Positions 1 through 9,470 of a stretch of 64,000 bases of DNA are shown here, piece after piece (the first letter of the stretch is position 1; each line of letters starts with the position of its first letter). The position numbers were made by a program, and so were the translations under genes. The stretch is from positions 1,674,001-1,738,000 of the forward strand of contig NZ_NFZS01000001.1 in NCBI RefSeq assembly GCF_003264855.1, in the 5' to 3' direction. Under the pieces are notes generated by a model. The model was not told the origin of the DNA and did no database searches. It was given only the letters and a program-made list of their open reading frames with translations. Source of the DNA: Dyella jiangningensis (GTDB lineage: Bacteria; Pseudomonadota; Gammaproteobacteria; Xanthomonadales; Rhodanobacteraceae).

Positions 1-10
1 GAGACACCTG

Positions 11-1144
11 ATGAAACGTAAGGGCTTGTACATGCTCATTGCCCTCGCCTTGGGCGGCGCAGGCGCCGTTCACGCGCAGGACAACACTTCCAGCTCCGCT
101 CCGGCTCCGACCACAACGCCCAGCTATGACGGCCGTTGGTACATCGCCCCGACCGTTGGCGGGTACTACAACGACACCGACCGCAATACCAACAGCCGCC
201 AGTTCTACTATGGCCTGGGTATCGGCCGGTTCTTCTCGCCGAACTTCTCGTTGGATTTCTTCTTCGATCGCACCAAGCGTGATCGCGACACTTACGTCAA
301 TGGGCTCACCACCAATGGCGGCAAGTGGGCGAACAACAACTGGGGCGTCGCCGCGCGTTACTACTTTGGCGAATGGACTGCCTGGCGTCCGTACCTGTTG
401 GGTGGCGTGATCGGCAGCTACCACCAGAACAGCAACGACAATGGTTGGGATCCTGCAGTCGAAGCCGGCCTCGGCGTATCGAAGACCGTCACCGACAGTT
501 CGGATATCCGCATCGAAGCGGGCTATCGCTATGACTGGGACGACAAGACCCAGCCGAACAAGAGCGGTTACGGCGACTGGTTCCTGGGCTTCAGCATCGT
601 GTCCCGCTTCGGCGAGCCCGCTGCCGCCCCGGTGGTCGCACCGCCGCCGCCGCCGCCGGATTGCTCGAAGCTCGACAGCGACGGCGATGGCGTCAACGAT
701 TGCGACGACAAGTGCCCGAACACGCCGGCCGGCACGATCGTCGGTCCGGATGGTTGCCCGCAGAAGGTCGTGATCGACCTGCGCGGCGTCAACTTCAAGT
801 TCGACCGTCCGAAGAAGGGCGAGAAGGACATCAGCAAGTCGCTGGCCGAACCGAGCAAGGATTCGATCGCGGTTCTCGACCAGGCCGTCGACACCCTGCA
901 GCGTTATCCGCAGGTCAAGGTCACGGTCGCCGGTTACACCGACAGCGTGGGTACCGACCAGTACAACCAGGGTCTGTCGGAGCGTCGTGCGAAGATCGTG
1001 TACGACTACCTGCTGGCGCATGGCGTCGACGCAAGTCGTCTCGAAGGTCCGATCGGCCACGGCAAGAACGATCCGATCGACACCAACGACACGGATGCCG
1101 GTCGTGCGCGCAACCGCCGCACGGAGCTGCAGGTCCAGCAGTAA
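11..1144 (+). CDS. OmpA-like outer membrane porin (first tandem copy)
   Basis: This 377-aa protein is probably an outer membrane beta-barrel anchored to peptidoglycan. Residues 1-22 form a signal peptide ending at AVHAQ. Residues about 40-200 are barrel-like, rich in aromatic residues, with the typical GRWYIAPTVGGYY opening. A proline run (PPPPPP) and a calcium-binding thrombospondin type-3-like linker (DSDGDGVNDCDDKCPNTPAG) follow. The last 120 residues are an OmpA C-terminal peptidoglycan-binding domain (AGYTDSVGTDQYNQGLSERRA). The start is set by the same GAGACACCTG leader that precedes the next copy; the window begins just inside this ribosome-binding region, so its promoter is not visible. 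A hairpin terminator follows directly. The family call is firm, but the exact physiological role is not known. Confidence 0.93.
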   Translation: MKRKGLYMLIALALGGAGAVHAQDNTSSSAPAPTTTPSYDGRWYIAPTVGGYYNDTDRNTNSRQFYYGLGIGRFFSPNFSLDFFFDRTKRDRDTYVNGLTTNGGKWANNNWGVAARYYFGEWTAWRPYLLGGVIGSYHQNSNDNGWDPAVEAGLGVSKTVTDSSDIRIEAGYRYDWDDKTQPNKSGYGDWFLGFSIVSRFGEPAAAPVVAPPPPPPDCSKLDSDGDGVNDCDDKCPNTPAGTIVGPDGCPQKVVIDLRGVNFKFDRPKKGEKDISKSLAEPSKDSIAVLDQAVDTLQRYPQVKVTVAGYTDSVGTDQYNQGLSERRAKIVYDYLLAHGVDASRLEGPIGHGKNDPIDTNDTDAGRARNRRTELQVQQ

Positions 1145-1167
1145 TCGGGCTGGTAAACGCAGTATCG

Positions 1168-1198
1168 AAAAGCCCGGCGCAAGCCGGGCTTTTCTTTT
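1168..1198 (+). terminator. Rho-independent terminator of first ompA copy
   Basis: The stem AAAAGCCCGG / CCGGGCTTTT with a short GCGCAA loop is followed by TCTTTT. It starts 24 bp after the stop codon. A near-identical terminator follows the second copy, so the duplication included the 3' end. Confidence 0.9.
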
Positions 1199-1506
1199 GC
1201 GCCATGCGGCGACATCGACAGGCGGTATCGGCGGCCCCTCGAAGCGCGACATCTTGTCGCATGCTTCGCACTCTCGCGCGCAGCAAATGTGCGTTGTCTG
1301 AACAGCGCTTCACCAACGACGTCTCCATGGGCGTGCGATGCACTTAACGATTTTGCTACACTCCGCCGCGCTTTGATCTTTGACACCAATTTGATCGGGA
1401 CGCAAAGCAAGGGACGGAAGTAAGTCCCTGGATGTAGAAGTCAGTGACGCGCGTTTTCCGTCTGGGGTGGAGCGGACGCGAATACCAATAAACAAGGAGA
1501 CACCTG
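1199..1506 (+). promoter_or_regulatory. Structured 5' leader of second ompA copy
   Basis: This stretch carries no gene. A -10-like TACACT lies at 1357-1362, which would start a transcript near 1369. From there the leader can fold into two hairpins: GCTTTGATC (1370-1378) against GATC plus CAAAGC (1393-1408), and GGGAC/GTCCC (1411-1415 with 1424-1428). The sequence GGGACGCAAAGC at 1397-1408 is the core string of the c-di-GMP-I (GEMM) riboswitch, but the other half of that aptamer (GCACAGGGCAAACC) is not present. The leader ends with AAGGAG ahead of the start codon at 1507. A structured leader is well supported. Ligand binding is only a possibility. Confidence 0.4.
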
Positions 1507-2604
1507 ATGAATCGTAAGGGCTTGTATTTCCTGATTGCCCTGGCCCTGGGCGGCGTAGGTGCCGTTCACGCGCAAGACAACACTGCCGGTGCGACCACGC
1601 CGAGCTATGACGGCCGTTGGTACATCGCTCCGACCGTGGGCGGCTACTACAACGACACCGATCGCAACACCAACAGCCGTCAGGTCTACTACGGCCTGGG
1701 CTTTGGTCGCTTCATTGCACCGAACACCTCGATCGACCTGTTCATCGACCGCACCAAGCGTGACGCCGATGCCGGCGGTCGCTGGGCGAACAACAACTAC
1801 GGCGTGGCCGCTCGCTTCTACTACGGCGACTGGAATGCATGGCGTCCGTACCTGCTCGCCGGCGTGATGGGCAGCTACCACCAGAATGCCGTCGACAAGG
1901 GCTGGTCGCCGGCCGCCGAGCTCGGCGCTGGTGTGTCCAAGACCGTCACCGACAGCACCGACATCCGCATCGAGGCTGGCTACCGCTATGACTGGGACGA
2001 CAAGACCCAGCCGGCGAAGAACGGCTACGGCGACTGGTTCCTGGGCTTCAGCATCGTGTCCCGCTTCGGCGAGCCGGCTGCTGCTCCGGTCGCTGCCACC
2101 CCGCCGCCGGCCGCTCCGGACTGCTCGAAGCTCGACAGCGACGGTGACGGCGTCAACGATTGCGACGACAAGTGCCCGAACACCCCGGCAGGCACCATCG
2201 TCGGTCCGGACGGCTGCCCGCAGAAGGTCGTGATCGACCTGCGCGGCGTCAACTTCAAGTTCGACCGTCCGAAGAAGGGCGAGAAGGACATCAAGAAGGC
2301 GCTGGCTGAGCCGACCACCGACTCGATCGCCATCCTCGACCAGGCTGTGGACACCCTGCAGCGCTACCCGCAGGTCAAGGTCAACGTTGCCGGCTACACC
2401 GACTCGGTCGGTAAGGACGCCTACAACCAGGATCTGTCCGAGCGTCGCGCTCAGATCGTGTACGACTACCTGACCGCTCACGGCATCGCCGCCAGCCGTC
2501 TGGAAGGCCCGGTCGGCCACGGCAAGAACGATCCGATTGGCAGCAACGACACGGATGCTGGCCGCGCCCAGAACCGTCGTACGGAGCTGCAGGTCCAGCA
2601 GTAA
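1507..2604 (+). CDS. OmpA-like outer membrane porin (second tandem copy)
   Basis: This 365-aa protein is a close paralogue of the gene 362 bp upstream. Signal peptide, barrel, thrombospondin-type linker and OmpA C-terminal domain occur in the same order. It is shorter because of two small gaps: one just after the signal peptide, and one in an extracellular-type loop where the first copy has TYVNGLTTNG. The proline hinge is also weaker (TPPPAAPDC rather than a run of six prolines). An AAGGAGACACCTG ribosome-binding region lies directly before the ATG. The near-identity of the C-terminal halves points to recent duplication or gene conversion. The role is presumably the same as that of the first copy, namely outer membrane integrity through peptidoglycan contact. 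Confidence 0.93.
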   Translation: MNRKGLYFLIALALGGVGAVHAQDNTAGATTPSYDGRWYIAPTVGGYYNDTDRNTNSRQVYYGLGFGRFIAPNTSIDLFIDRTKRDADAGGRWANNNYGVAARFYYGDWNAWRPYLLAGVMGSYHQNAVDKGWSPAAELGAGVSKTVTDSTDIRIEAGYRYDWDDKTQPAKNGYGDWFLGFSIVSRFGEPAAAPVAATPPPAAPDCSKLDSDGDGVNDCDDKCPNTPAGTIVGPDGCPQKVVIDLRGVNFKFDRPKKGEKDIKKALAEPTTDSIAILDQAVDTLQRYPQVKVNVAGYTDSVGKDAYNQDLSERRAQIVYDYLTAHGIAASRLEGPVGHGKNDPIGSNDTDAGRAQNRRTELQVQQ

Positions 2605-2628
2605 TCGGACTTGTAAAACGCAGTACCG

Positions 2629-2659
2629 AAAAGCCCGGCGCAAGCCGGGCTTTTCTTTT
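2629..2659 (+). terminator. Rho-independent terminator of second ompA copy
   Basis: The hairpin AAAAGCCCGG-CGCAA-CCGGGCTTTT is followed by TCTTTT. It is the same element as after the first copy, 24 bp past the stop. Confidence 0.9.
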
Positions 2660-2676
2660 CTGGCGATTGTCCCGCT

Positions 2677-2700
2677 GTAGGAGCGCACCCAGTGTGCGAC
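2677..2700 (+). repeat. REP-like element (GTAGGAGCGCACCCAGTG family)
   Basis: This is one unit of the GTAGGAGCGCACCCAGTGCGCGA family, here with GTGTGCGA at its 3' end. It is followed by a decayed inverted partner (GGGTGCGC...GTGTGCTCC) at about 2721-2748. Other units lie at 3634, 22841/22899 and 28734/28791. Confidence 0.75.
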
Positions 2701-2818
2701 CGCGAAGTTCCATCGCATCGCGGGTGCGCTTGTCGCCGGTGTGCTCCCGGAAAGATCACGCCCGGCGCGCGAATCGCCTACCATCGCCATGCTCATCCGT
2801 CGGCAGTCGAGTCCCTCC

Positions 2819-3577
2819 ATGCGTCCATCCCGTCCTGGGCCGCGCCCTTCCGCGCCTTCTGCGCCACGTCATGGCCTGGCGCGCGTGCTCAGCAAGCTGG
2901 GCGTGTGTTCGCGCAGCCAGGCCGAGAAGGCCGTGCGAGAGGGCAGGGTGCGGGTGGACGGCAGGGTCGTGCTCGATCCCGAACGTCCCGCGGATGCACA
3001 GCGGCAACGCATTACGCTCGATGGCGAGGCCGTGGCAGCGAGTGAGCGCATCTACATAGCGCTCAACAAGCCGCGTGGCATCGTGGTGAGCGCCGCGGAC
3101 GAGCGCGGACGCGATACCGTCTATGACCTGCTGAAGCAGGCCGGATTGCCGTGGCTTGGGCCGGCCGGGCGCCTGGACAAGGCAAGCGAGGGCCTGCTGC
3201 TGTTGAGCAACGACAGCGTGTGGGCTGCGGGGCTCACCGAGCCAAAGCATCATGTCGACAAGACCTATCACGTGCAGGTCGACAGTATCCCCGACCAGGC
3301 ATTACTCGATGCTCTGGTCGAAGGTGTCGTGGAGCAAGGTGAGCGCCTCGCCGCACGTCGCGCCGTGCTGTTGCGACAGGGCGAGAAGAATGCGTGGCTG
3401 GAGATCGTGCTGGACGAGGGGCGCAACCGGCATATCCGAAGATTGCTGGGGGCGCATGACGTGTCGGTGTTGCGGTTGATCCGGGTGGCGATCGGGTCGC
3501 TGGTGCTGGGTGAGTTGGCCAAGGGGCAGTGGCGGCACCTCACCGAGGCTGAGGTACGGGCACTGGTCCAGCCGTAA
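2819..3577 (+). CDS. RsuA/RluB/RluE-family rRNA pseudouridine synthase
   Basis: The enzyme isomerises uridine to pseudouridine in ribosomal RNA. After a short basic, proline-rich N-terminus comes an S4 RNA-binding domain (RVLSKLGVCSRSQAEKAV). The catalytic domain follows, with the family motif GRLDKASEGLLLLSND, whose aspartate is the catalytic residue, and the C-terminal EGRNRHIRRLL motif. The protein is about 252 aa from this ATG. In-frame starts upstream at 2789 (ATG) and 2741 (GTG) are possible, and no start has a clear Shine-Dalgarno sequence. The S4 domain argues for RsuA/RluB/RluF over RluE, but the LDKASEG motif resembles RluE and RluB, so I leave the gene symbol empty. The gene stands alone between the ompA pair and a repeat-rich gap. 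Confidence 0.85.
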   Translation: MRPSRPGPRPSAPSAPRHGLARVLSKLGVCSRSQAEKAVREGRVRVDGRVVLDPERPADAQRQRITLDGEAVAASERIYIALNKPRGIVVSAADERGRDTVYDLLKQAGLPWLGPAGRLDKASEGLLLLSNDSVWAAGLTEPKHHVDKTYHVQVDSIPDQALLDALVEGVVEQGERLAARRAVLLRQGEKNAWLEIVLDEGRNRHIRRLLGAHDVSVLRLIRVAIGSLVLGELAKGQWRHLTEAEVRALVQP

Positions 3578-3633
3578 GCCTTCTCTGGTGAGGTTTCGGG
3601 TACCCAGCGGTCCCTTGTCCGCTGCTGCCGAAT

Positions 3634-3656
3634 GTAGGAGCGCACCCAGTGCGCGA
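3634..3656 (+). repeat. REP-like element (GTAGGAGCGCACCCAGTG family)
   Basis: This is a consensus unit GTAGGAGCGCACCCAGTGCGCGA lying 57 bp after the pseudouridine synthase stop. It has no clear inverted partner within 100 bp. Confidence 0.75.
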
Positions 3657-3683
3657 TAGGTGCCGGCCCCACCTATAGCCGTG

Positions 3684-4088
3684 TGAGCCGTCACTCCCTC
3701 TCCTTGCGCTGTGCGAGCCGTGACTCCCTCTCCCTCCGGGAGAGGGTTGGGGAGAGGGTGCGGTTCTCGCCCCTGTCCGTCATCAGTGCGCGGGCCAGTA
3801 GAGCTATACGGGAGCCAAGAGCCGGTCACTCGGAGTTTCGGCTTTTGCTTGATGCACTATTGCAAAGGTGCCGCCTACGCGGCGGGCGTTTCGATCTCCT
3901 GCCGGAGCTCGAGTCACTTTTCTTTTGCTGGCCCAAAAGAAAAGTAACCACCATAAAGGTGGCAATGCCCAAAGAAAATGGCCTTTAGAGCCAGAGCTCT
4001 TAGCGTTGTGCGGGATAGAAGCGTCGGAGGACTGGTGCAAGCCTAATCAGCGACGTTCTACCTCATAGGGCATGGCTACATGAATTGC
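3684..4088. repeat. Composite intergenic repeat region
   Basis: No gene is supported here. Two copies of GAGCCGT(C/G)ACTCCCTCTCC lie at about 3686-3738, followed by a CTCCGGGAG hairpin and GGTTGGGGAGAGGG. This is the same vocabulary as the repeats at 25.7, 61.4 and 62.6 kb. At 3916-3945 there is a perfect inverted repeat: ACTTTTCTTTTG (3916-3927), CTGGCC, CAAAAGAAAAGT (3934-3945). A second small hairpin (CCACC-ATAAA-GGTGG) follows. The rest looks like spacer. Confidence 0.6.
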
Positions 4089-4114
4089 GAAGAGGGCTTG
4101 GCGAAGCCCTCTTC
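4089..4114 (-). terminator. Hairpin terminator downstream of kbl
   Basis: The 11-bp stem GAAGAGGGCTT / AAGCCCTCTTC closes a GGCG loop 15 bp past the kbl stop. The following T-tract is weak, so it may work partly as an mRNA 3' end stabiliser. Confidence 0.65.
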
Positions 4115-4128
4115 ATGCTGGCGCAGGC

Positions 4129-5322
<1,194 letters not shown>

Positions 5323-5411
5323 GGGACGTTCCCGCTGGGATCAAAACGCTATTTTGACCCCTCGGAGGACGGGAAGGAACAGTGCACGGCTCGATGCCGT
5401 CATCTTTCCTA

Positions 5412-5552
5412 ACCGTCATTCCGGCGTAGGCCGGAATCCAGTGTCGAAACGTCAGGTTTTCGCGACAGGCAACAAGGCATTATCGGGCCGCCTCGCCGCT
5501 GGATTACCAGCCTTCGGCTGTTGAAAAGCGCCTCCGGCCTGCGCCGGAATGA
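5412..5552. repeat. Mirrored CATTCCGGC repeat pair
   Basis: GTCATTCCGGCGTAGGCCGG at 5415-5434 and CCGGCCTGCGCCGGAATGAC at 5533-5552 are inverted copies of one repeat, each itself a hairpin. The roughly 100 bp between them also contains a CAGCCTTCGGCTG hairpin. The pair fills the gap between the DUF748 gene and kbl and could act as a transcript boundary or an mRNA stabiliser. Confidence 0.65.
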
Positions 5553-5579
5553 CGGGGTGGGAGAGGCGCTGCAGCTACC

Positions 5580-8500
5580 TCACCCCTGGTGCAAGCCAAA
5601 TTCCACGCGCGTGGTCTTGCCCTTGTCATCAATGCCCTTGGTGTCCAGCACGGCGGGCTTGAGCGACATGCGCTTGTCGTCAAGCTTGCCCTTCAGCCAC
5701 GCCTGCACGGCGGCGGCGCGGCGTTGGGCCAGGTCGCGCATTGCGGATTCGTCGACGGCGACATTGGTTTCCATCAGGCTGCGCATCTCGTCGGGATCCA
5801 GCGATTTCTTCAGGCCGATGAAATTCTTCGGCTTGCCCTTGAAGTCGTCGTCCTTGTATGCGCGTCGAAGGTACTTCTCGTACTCGTCGGGCGTGACGTT
5901 GACGGCGGCAAGCGCAGCGTCGGAGGTATCGGCGTTCTTGCCGTCCCGGTCCAGCGCCTTCTGACGGCGAACCAAGGTGTCCACGGTGACCTTGCGCAGG
6001 CCATCCTGGTCCTTGGAAGGATCGACGCGGCCGGTGATGTCGAGATTCAACGAGGTCTTCTGGTTGAGCATGGCGACGACCTTGCCCAATCGCTCCTGCG
6101 CGTTCTTGTCCAGCACGGCCGAGCCGGCGTCGAACTCGACATAGCCCAGGTCTTCGTGATTGCCGCCGGCAAATGCGGCGCCCAGCAGGCGGAACGGCGC
6201 GGTCACCGCCTTGGCGATAAGGTTGCCGACGGCGCGCCAGATCAGGCCGCCCATGCTGAATTGCGGATCGTCCAGCGAACCGGACACCGGTACGTTCACG
6301 TCGATGTTGCCCTGCGTGTCCTTCAGCAGCGCCACCGCCAGCTTCACCGGCAGATGCTGGATGCCAGGGCTTTCGTCGCGGTCACCAAAGGTCAGCTGGG
6401 TGATGAAGATGTGGTTGTCGGCGTTGAGCTTGCGCTGGTCCAGCATGTAATGGACGTCCATCGTCAGCTTGCCAGCCGTGATGGGATAGCCGGTGTACTT
6501 GGTCGAGTACGCGCTCAGCCCAGTCAGCTCCACCTCGTTTGCCTTGCCCTTGATGTCGAGGAAGGCCACGGGCTGCAGCGGATTGATGGTGCCGTCGATG
6601 TCGATCGGCGAGTTGTCGTTCAGCGCCGCCTGCACCGACAGGTCGGCCGGCGGATCGCCTGGCGTAGTACCAAAGGCGCCGATCTTGCCGGTCACCTTGG
6701 TCATGTTGGCGGTGTAGTTGGGCTTGATGAAATTGTCGGTGTAGTTCAGCTGGCCGTTGACCAGCGTGATGCCGCCAATGCGGATATCGGCTGGCGGCGC
6801 CGCGGGCACATTGGAGGAGGGTGCCGGCGCGGCGGCCACTTCCTTTTTCGTGGCCGAGGTCGTGGCGGGGGCGGGCGCTGGCGCCGGTGCGGAAGCCGCA
6901 GGTGCCGGCTTTCCAGGCAACGGTTGCTCGTTCTCGCCACGCGTCAGCGACACCGGAGCCGACTCGGGATTCGCCACCACCTCGGACAGGTTAAGCGTGC
7001 CGTTGGAGTTGACGATCATGCGCGCATAGAACGAGCTGAGCACCAGGCTCGCCACGTGCATGCGCGGTGCGCCGATGCCGTAGGACACGTCGAGCTGGTT
7101 GCTGCTCAGCGTGCGCCAGCGCAGGAAGTCATCGCCCGTAAGCTTGTCCTGGATGCGCACCTGCTCCAGCGCGGCATTGCCCTTGTAGGTCATCCTGGGC
7201 TCGGCGTTGCGCCCGTCGTAATGCAGCTTGCCGTTGCTGGTGATGCGCGCGCTGGAAATCGTCACGTTCAGCGGCACGCTGATGTACGGCTGGAAGCTGG
7301 AGATATCCAGGCGCTTGGTGTCCAGTTGGATGTCGGCGAGCGTCGGCATCGGCTGCACTTTGCCGCTGGCGGTGAAGCTCCCCTTGTCGATGTTGCCCGA
7401 CAGCTTCATCTCGCGCGGTTCGTTGAGCTTGTCGCTCAGGTTGTCCATGCCGCCGCTAAGCGAGCTGATCTTGATCTTTACCGGCTTGTCGCTGCCGGCC
7501 GCCAGGTCGGTGAAGGCGACGGCGGCGTTGTCGAACACGAGGTGCGCGATGCTCCAGTGCCATGGCGTGCTGTTGACTTCAGTCTTCTTTGCCGGTGCAC
7601 CCTTGGCGGCGAACAGATCGACGAGGCTGATGTATTTGTTGCTGTTGCGCTGCACGTCCAGGCTGAGGCCCGTCGCCTTGACAGTGCCCAGCTGCGCCTG
7701 CTGCGTGGCGAGGTCGACCTGGTTGATCTCCGATTCCAGCACCTTCCACGCCACCGGCGAATCATGGCCCTTGTATTGCGGCTCCATCGCGAAGTCGGTA
7801 ACGGTGGTGTGGGCGTTGGACAGGTGGATGTTGAAGGGCTTGCTCCAGTCGACCTGCAACTGGCCGGTGGCATCGAGCTTGCCGTTGGTCAGCCGCGCCG
7901 CCAGGCCCTGGTAGGTGGCTGCCTGCAGCGGCGCCATGTCGACCTGCCTCGCGTTCAGCGCGGCAATGAACCTGCTCTTGGCAAGGTCCACCGTGCCCTT
8001 CATCGAAAGCTCGCCGCCGAAGAACTGCGCCGTTACGTCCAGCTTCGCCGCCGGAGCGGCCTGCATGCTCAGTCCCTGGACGCCGCCGTGGAGATTGTTG
8101 ATGTCGATCTTGCCGGTGGCGTTGGCGTAGTGGATGGCGCTGTTGGCGAGCGTCACCGAGGCGATGCGAAGGTCCATCGGCTGGGTTTTCGCATCGCTGG
8201 CGGGCCTTGCGGGAGCTGCCGTCAGGGTATCGAAATTGCTGCGACCTTCCGCCGTCGACGTGTAGTAGAGCTGAGCCTGCTCGAGCGCGAGTGCACCGAT
8301 CACGTAGCGCGATTGCAGTGGCTGCACGTCGGCAAGATCGGCGGTGCCCTTGCCAAGGCTCAGGATCGCCTGGGCGTCGCTGCTGTTGAGCGTGAAGTCA
8401 TCCAACTGCAGCTTGCCGGTGAGCTGCAGCTGGGGCTCGGGCTTGGCCTGCACGAAATGCAGGGTGAGATCGCCGCTCAGCAGGCCCTTGGGAATGGCGA

Positions 8501-9281
8501 TCGGCAGCGTTGTCGGCGCATAGCCGATGTAGCGAGCCAGGTCGAGCCGATCGAGATGGAAATCGATGGTCGATTCGCGGTTGTCAGCGAAGGGTTTGGT
8601 ATGGCCATCCATGCGCAACGGGCTGCCGTCGACCTTCATCGAGAGCAGCGGCTGCACGAAGATGTCGGTGTCGCTGGGCAGGTTGGCGATGAAGGGGATG
8701 CCCAGCTCGAGGTTCTCGACATGGTGGCTGGCTTTCAGTGCGTCATCCTGGAACTGGATATCGCCGCCATGCACGCTGATGTTGGACAGCGCGAAGCGCG
8801 TGGGCGGCGCGTTCGGGTCCGACGGCGTGGCGTTGAAGCGATCGATGATGTCGCTGAAATTGAAGCGCTGGTCGCCCGTGCGCACGATATGGATGCGCGG
8901 GCCTTGCAGGGACAGCTCGTCCAGCACCGGCTTGAGGCGGAACAGCGAGCCCCACGAGGCATTGATCACCGCCTGGTCGATGTCGACGAACGGCGACTTG
9001 CCGTCGCGGTCGGCGATATGCAGGTGGTCCAGCTGCAGCCGCAAGGTATAGGGATTGAGATGGGCGGCGCCCAGGGTGACCTGGCGCTGCAGCGCGACGC
9101 TGGCACGCTTCTCGATCTGGCTGCGGATGAGGTAGGGCGCGGCGAAGAAGCCGAGCAGCCCGAAGACCACGATCGCGATGACGGTGATCAGGGTCCATTT
9201 GCGCACGCGATGCGAATGGTAGACGGCGAGGGCGCGGTCGCGTCCTGCGGCCAGACGGGGGTTGCTGAAAAGATCAGCCAT
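5580..9281 (-). CDS. Large AsmA-like DUF748 envelope protein
   Basis: This 1,233-aa protein has a short cytoplasmic N-terminus, one transmembrane helix at about residues 29-52 (TVIAIVVFGLLGFFAAPYLI), and a very long periplasmic part. The periplasmic part contains repeated amphipathic beta-strand segments typical of AsmA/DUF748 proteins, with a proline- and alanine-rich low-complexity linker (PAPAASAPAPAPAPA) about two-thirds of the way along. The C-terminus has an OmpA-like segment (VEFDAGSAVLDKNAQERLGKV and LNLDITGRVDPS). AsmA-like proteins form bridge-like lipid-transfer structures between membranes, so a role in envelope lipid transport is a family-based inference. It sits between tdh and kbl on the same strand with gaps of 189 and 257 bp. 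The start is the ATG at 9281. Confidence 0.85.
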   Translation of the reverse strand: MADLFSNPRLAAGRDRALAVYHSHRVRKWTLITVIAIVVFGLLGFFAAPYLIRSQIEKRASVALQRQVTLGAAHLNPYTLRLQLDHLHIADRDGKSPFVDIDQAVINASWGSLFRLKPVLDELSLQGPRIHIVRTGDQRFNFSDIIDRFNATPSDPNAPPTRFALSNISVHGGDIQFQDDALKASHHVENLELGIPFIANLPSDTDIFVQPLLSMKVDGSPLRMDGHTKPFADNRESTIDFHLDRLDLARYIGYAPTTLPIAIPKGLLSGDLTLHFVQAKPEPQLQLTGKLQLDDFTLNSSDAQAILSLGKGTADLADVQPLQSRYVIGALALEQAQLYYTSTAEGRSNFDTLTAAPARPASDAKTQPMDLRIASVTLANSAIHYANATGKIDINNLHGGVQGLSMQAAPAAKLDVTAQFFGGELSMKGTVDLAKSRFIAALNARQVDMAPLQAATYQGLAARLTNGKLDATGQLQVDWSKPFNIHLSNAHTTVTDFAMEPQYKGHDSPVAWKVLESEINQVDLATQQAQLGTVKATGLSLDVQRNSNKYISLVDLFAAKGAPAKKTEVNSTPWHWSIAHLVFDNAAVAFTDLAAGSDKPVKIKISSLSGGMDNLSDKLNEPREMKLSGNIDKGSFTASGKVQPMPTLADIQLDTKRLDISSFQPYISVPLNVTISSARITSNGKLHYDGRNAEPRMTYKGNAALEQVRIQDKLTGDDFLRWRTLSSNQLDVSYGIGAPRMHVASLVLSSFYARMIVNSNGTLNLSEVVANPESAPVSLTRGENEQPLPGKPAPAASAPAPAPAPATTSATKKEVAAAPAPSSNVPAAPPADIRIGGITLVNGQLNYTDNFIKPNYTANMTKVTGKIGAFGTTPGDPPADLSVQAALNDNSPIDIDGTINPLQPVAFLDIKGKANEVELTGLSAYSTKYTGYPITAGKLTMDVHYMLDQRKLNADNHIFITQLTFGDRDESPGIQHLPVKLAVALLKDTQGNIDVNVPVSGSLDDPQFSMGGLIWRAVGNLIAKAVTAPFRLLGAAFAGGNHEDLGYVEFDAGSAVLDKNAQERLGKVVAMLNQKTSLNLDITGRVDPSKDQDGLRKVTVDTLVRRQKALDRDGKNADTSDAALAAVNVTPDEYEKYLRRAYKDDDFKGKPKNFIGLKKSLDPDEMRSLMETNVAVDESAMRDLAQRRAAAVQAWLKGKLDDKRMSLKPAVLDTKGIDDKGKTTRVEFGLHQG

Positions 9282-9470
9282 GCCGACGATGCTCCGATGT
9301 CATCGCGAGCCGACCGTGCGAGGTCTGTACGACCCGGCAACGTCATTATCCGGTCATGCTGTCGGCGCGCCCTAGGGCAGGAGTGTACTAGGGCGGCCCA
9401 GACGGAAGCATCGGTTTTTCCGCCGGACGACCCGGCGGAACATTCGATTATGTGACGGTTTAGTGGAAGC

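Noticed and set aside
1441-2820. A 459-codon minus-strand open frame across the second ompA gene
   Set aside because: It is antisense to a gene with signal peptide, domain order and terminator all in place.
5589-9455. A 1,288-codon open frame on the plus strand across the DUF748 gene
   Set aside because: It is antisense to a well-supported AsmA-like protein. Its predicted sequence is low-complexity, rich in Arg/His/Val/Gln, as expected from reading a GC-rich gene backwards.
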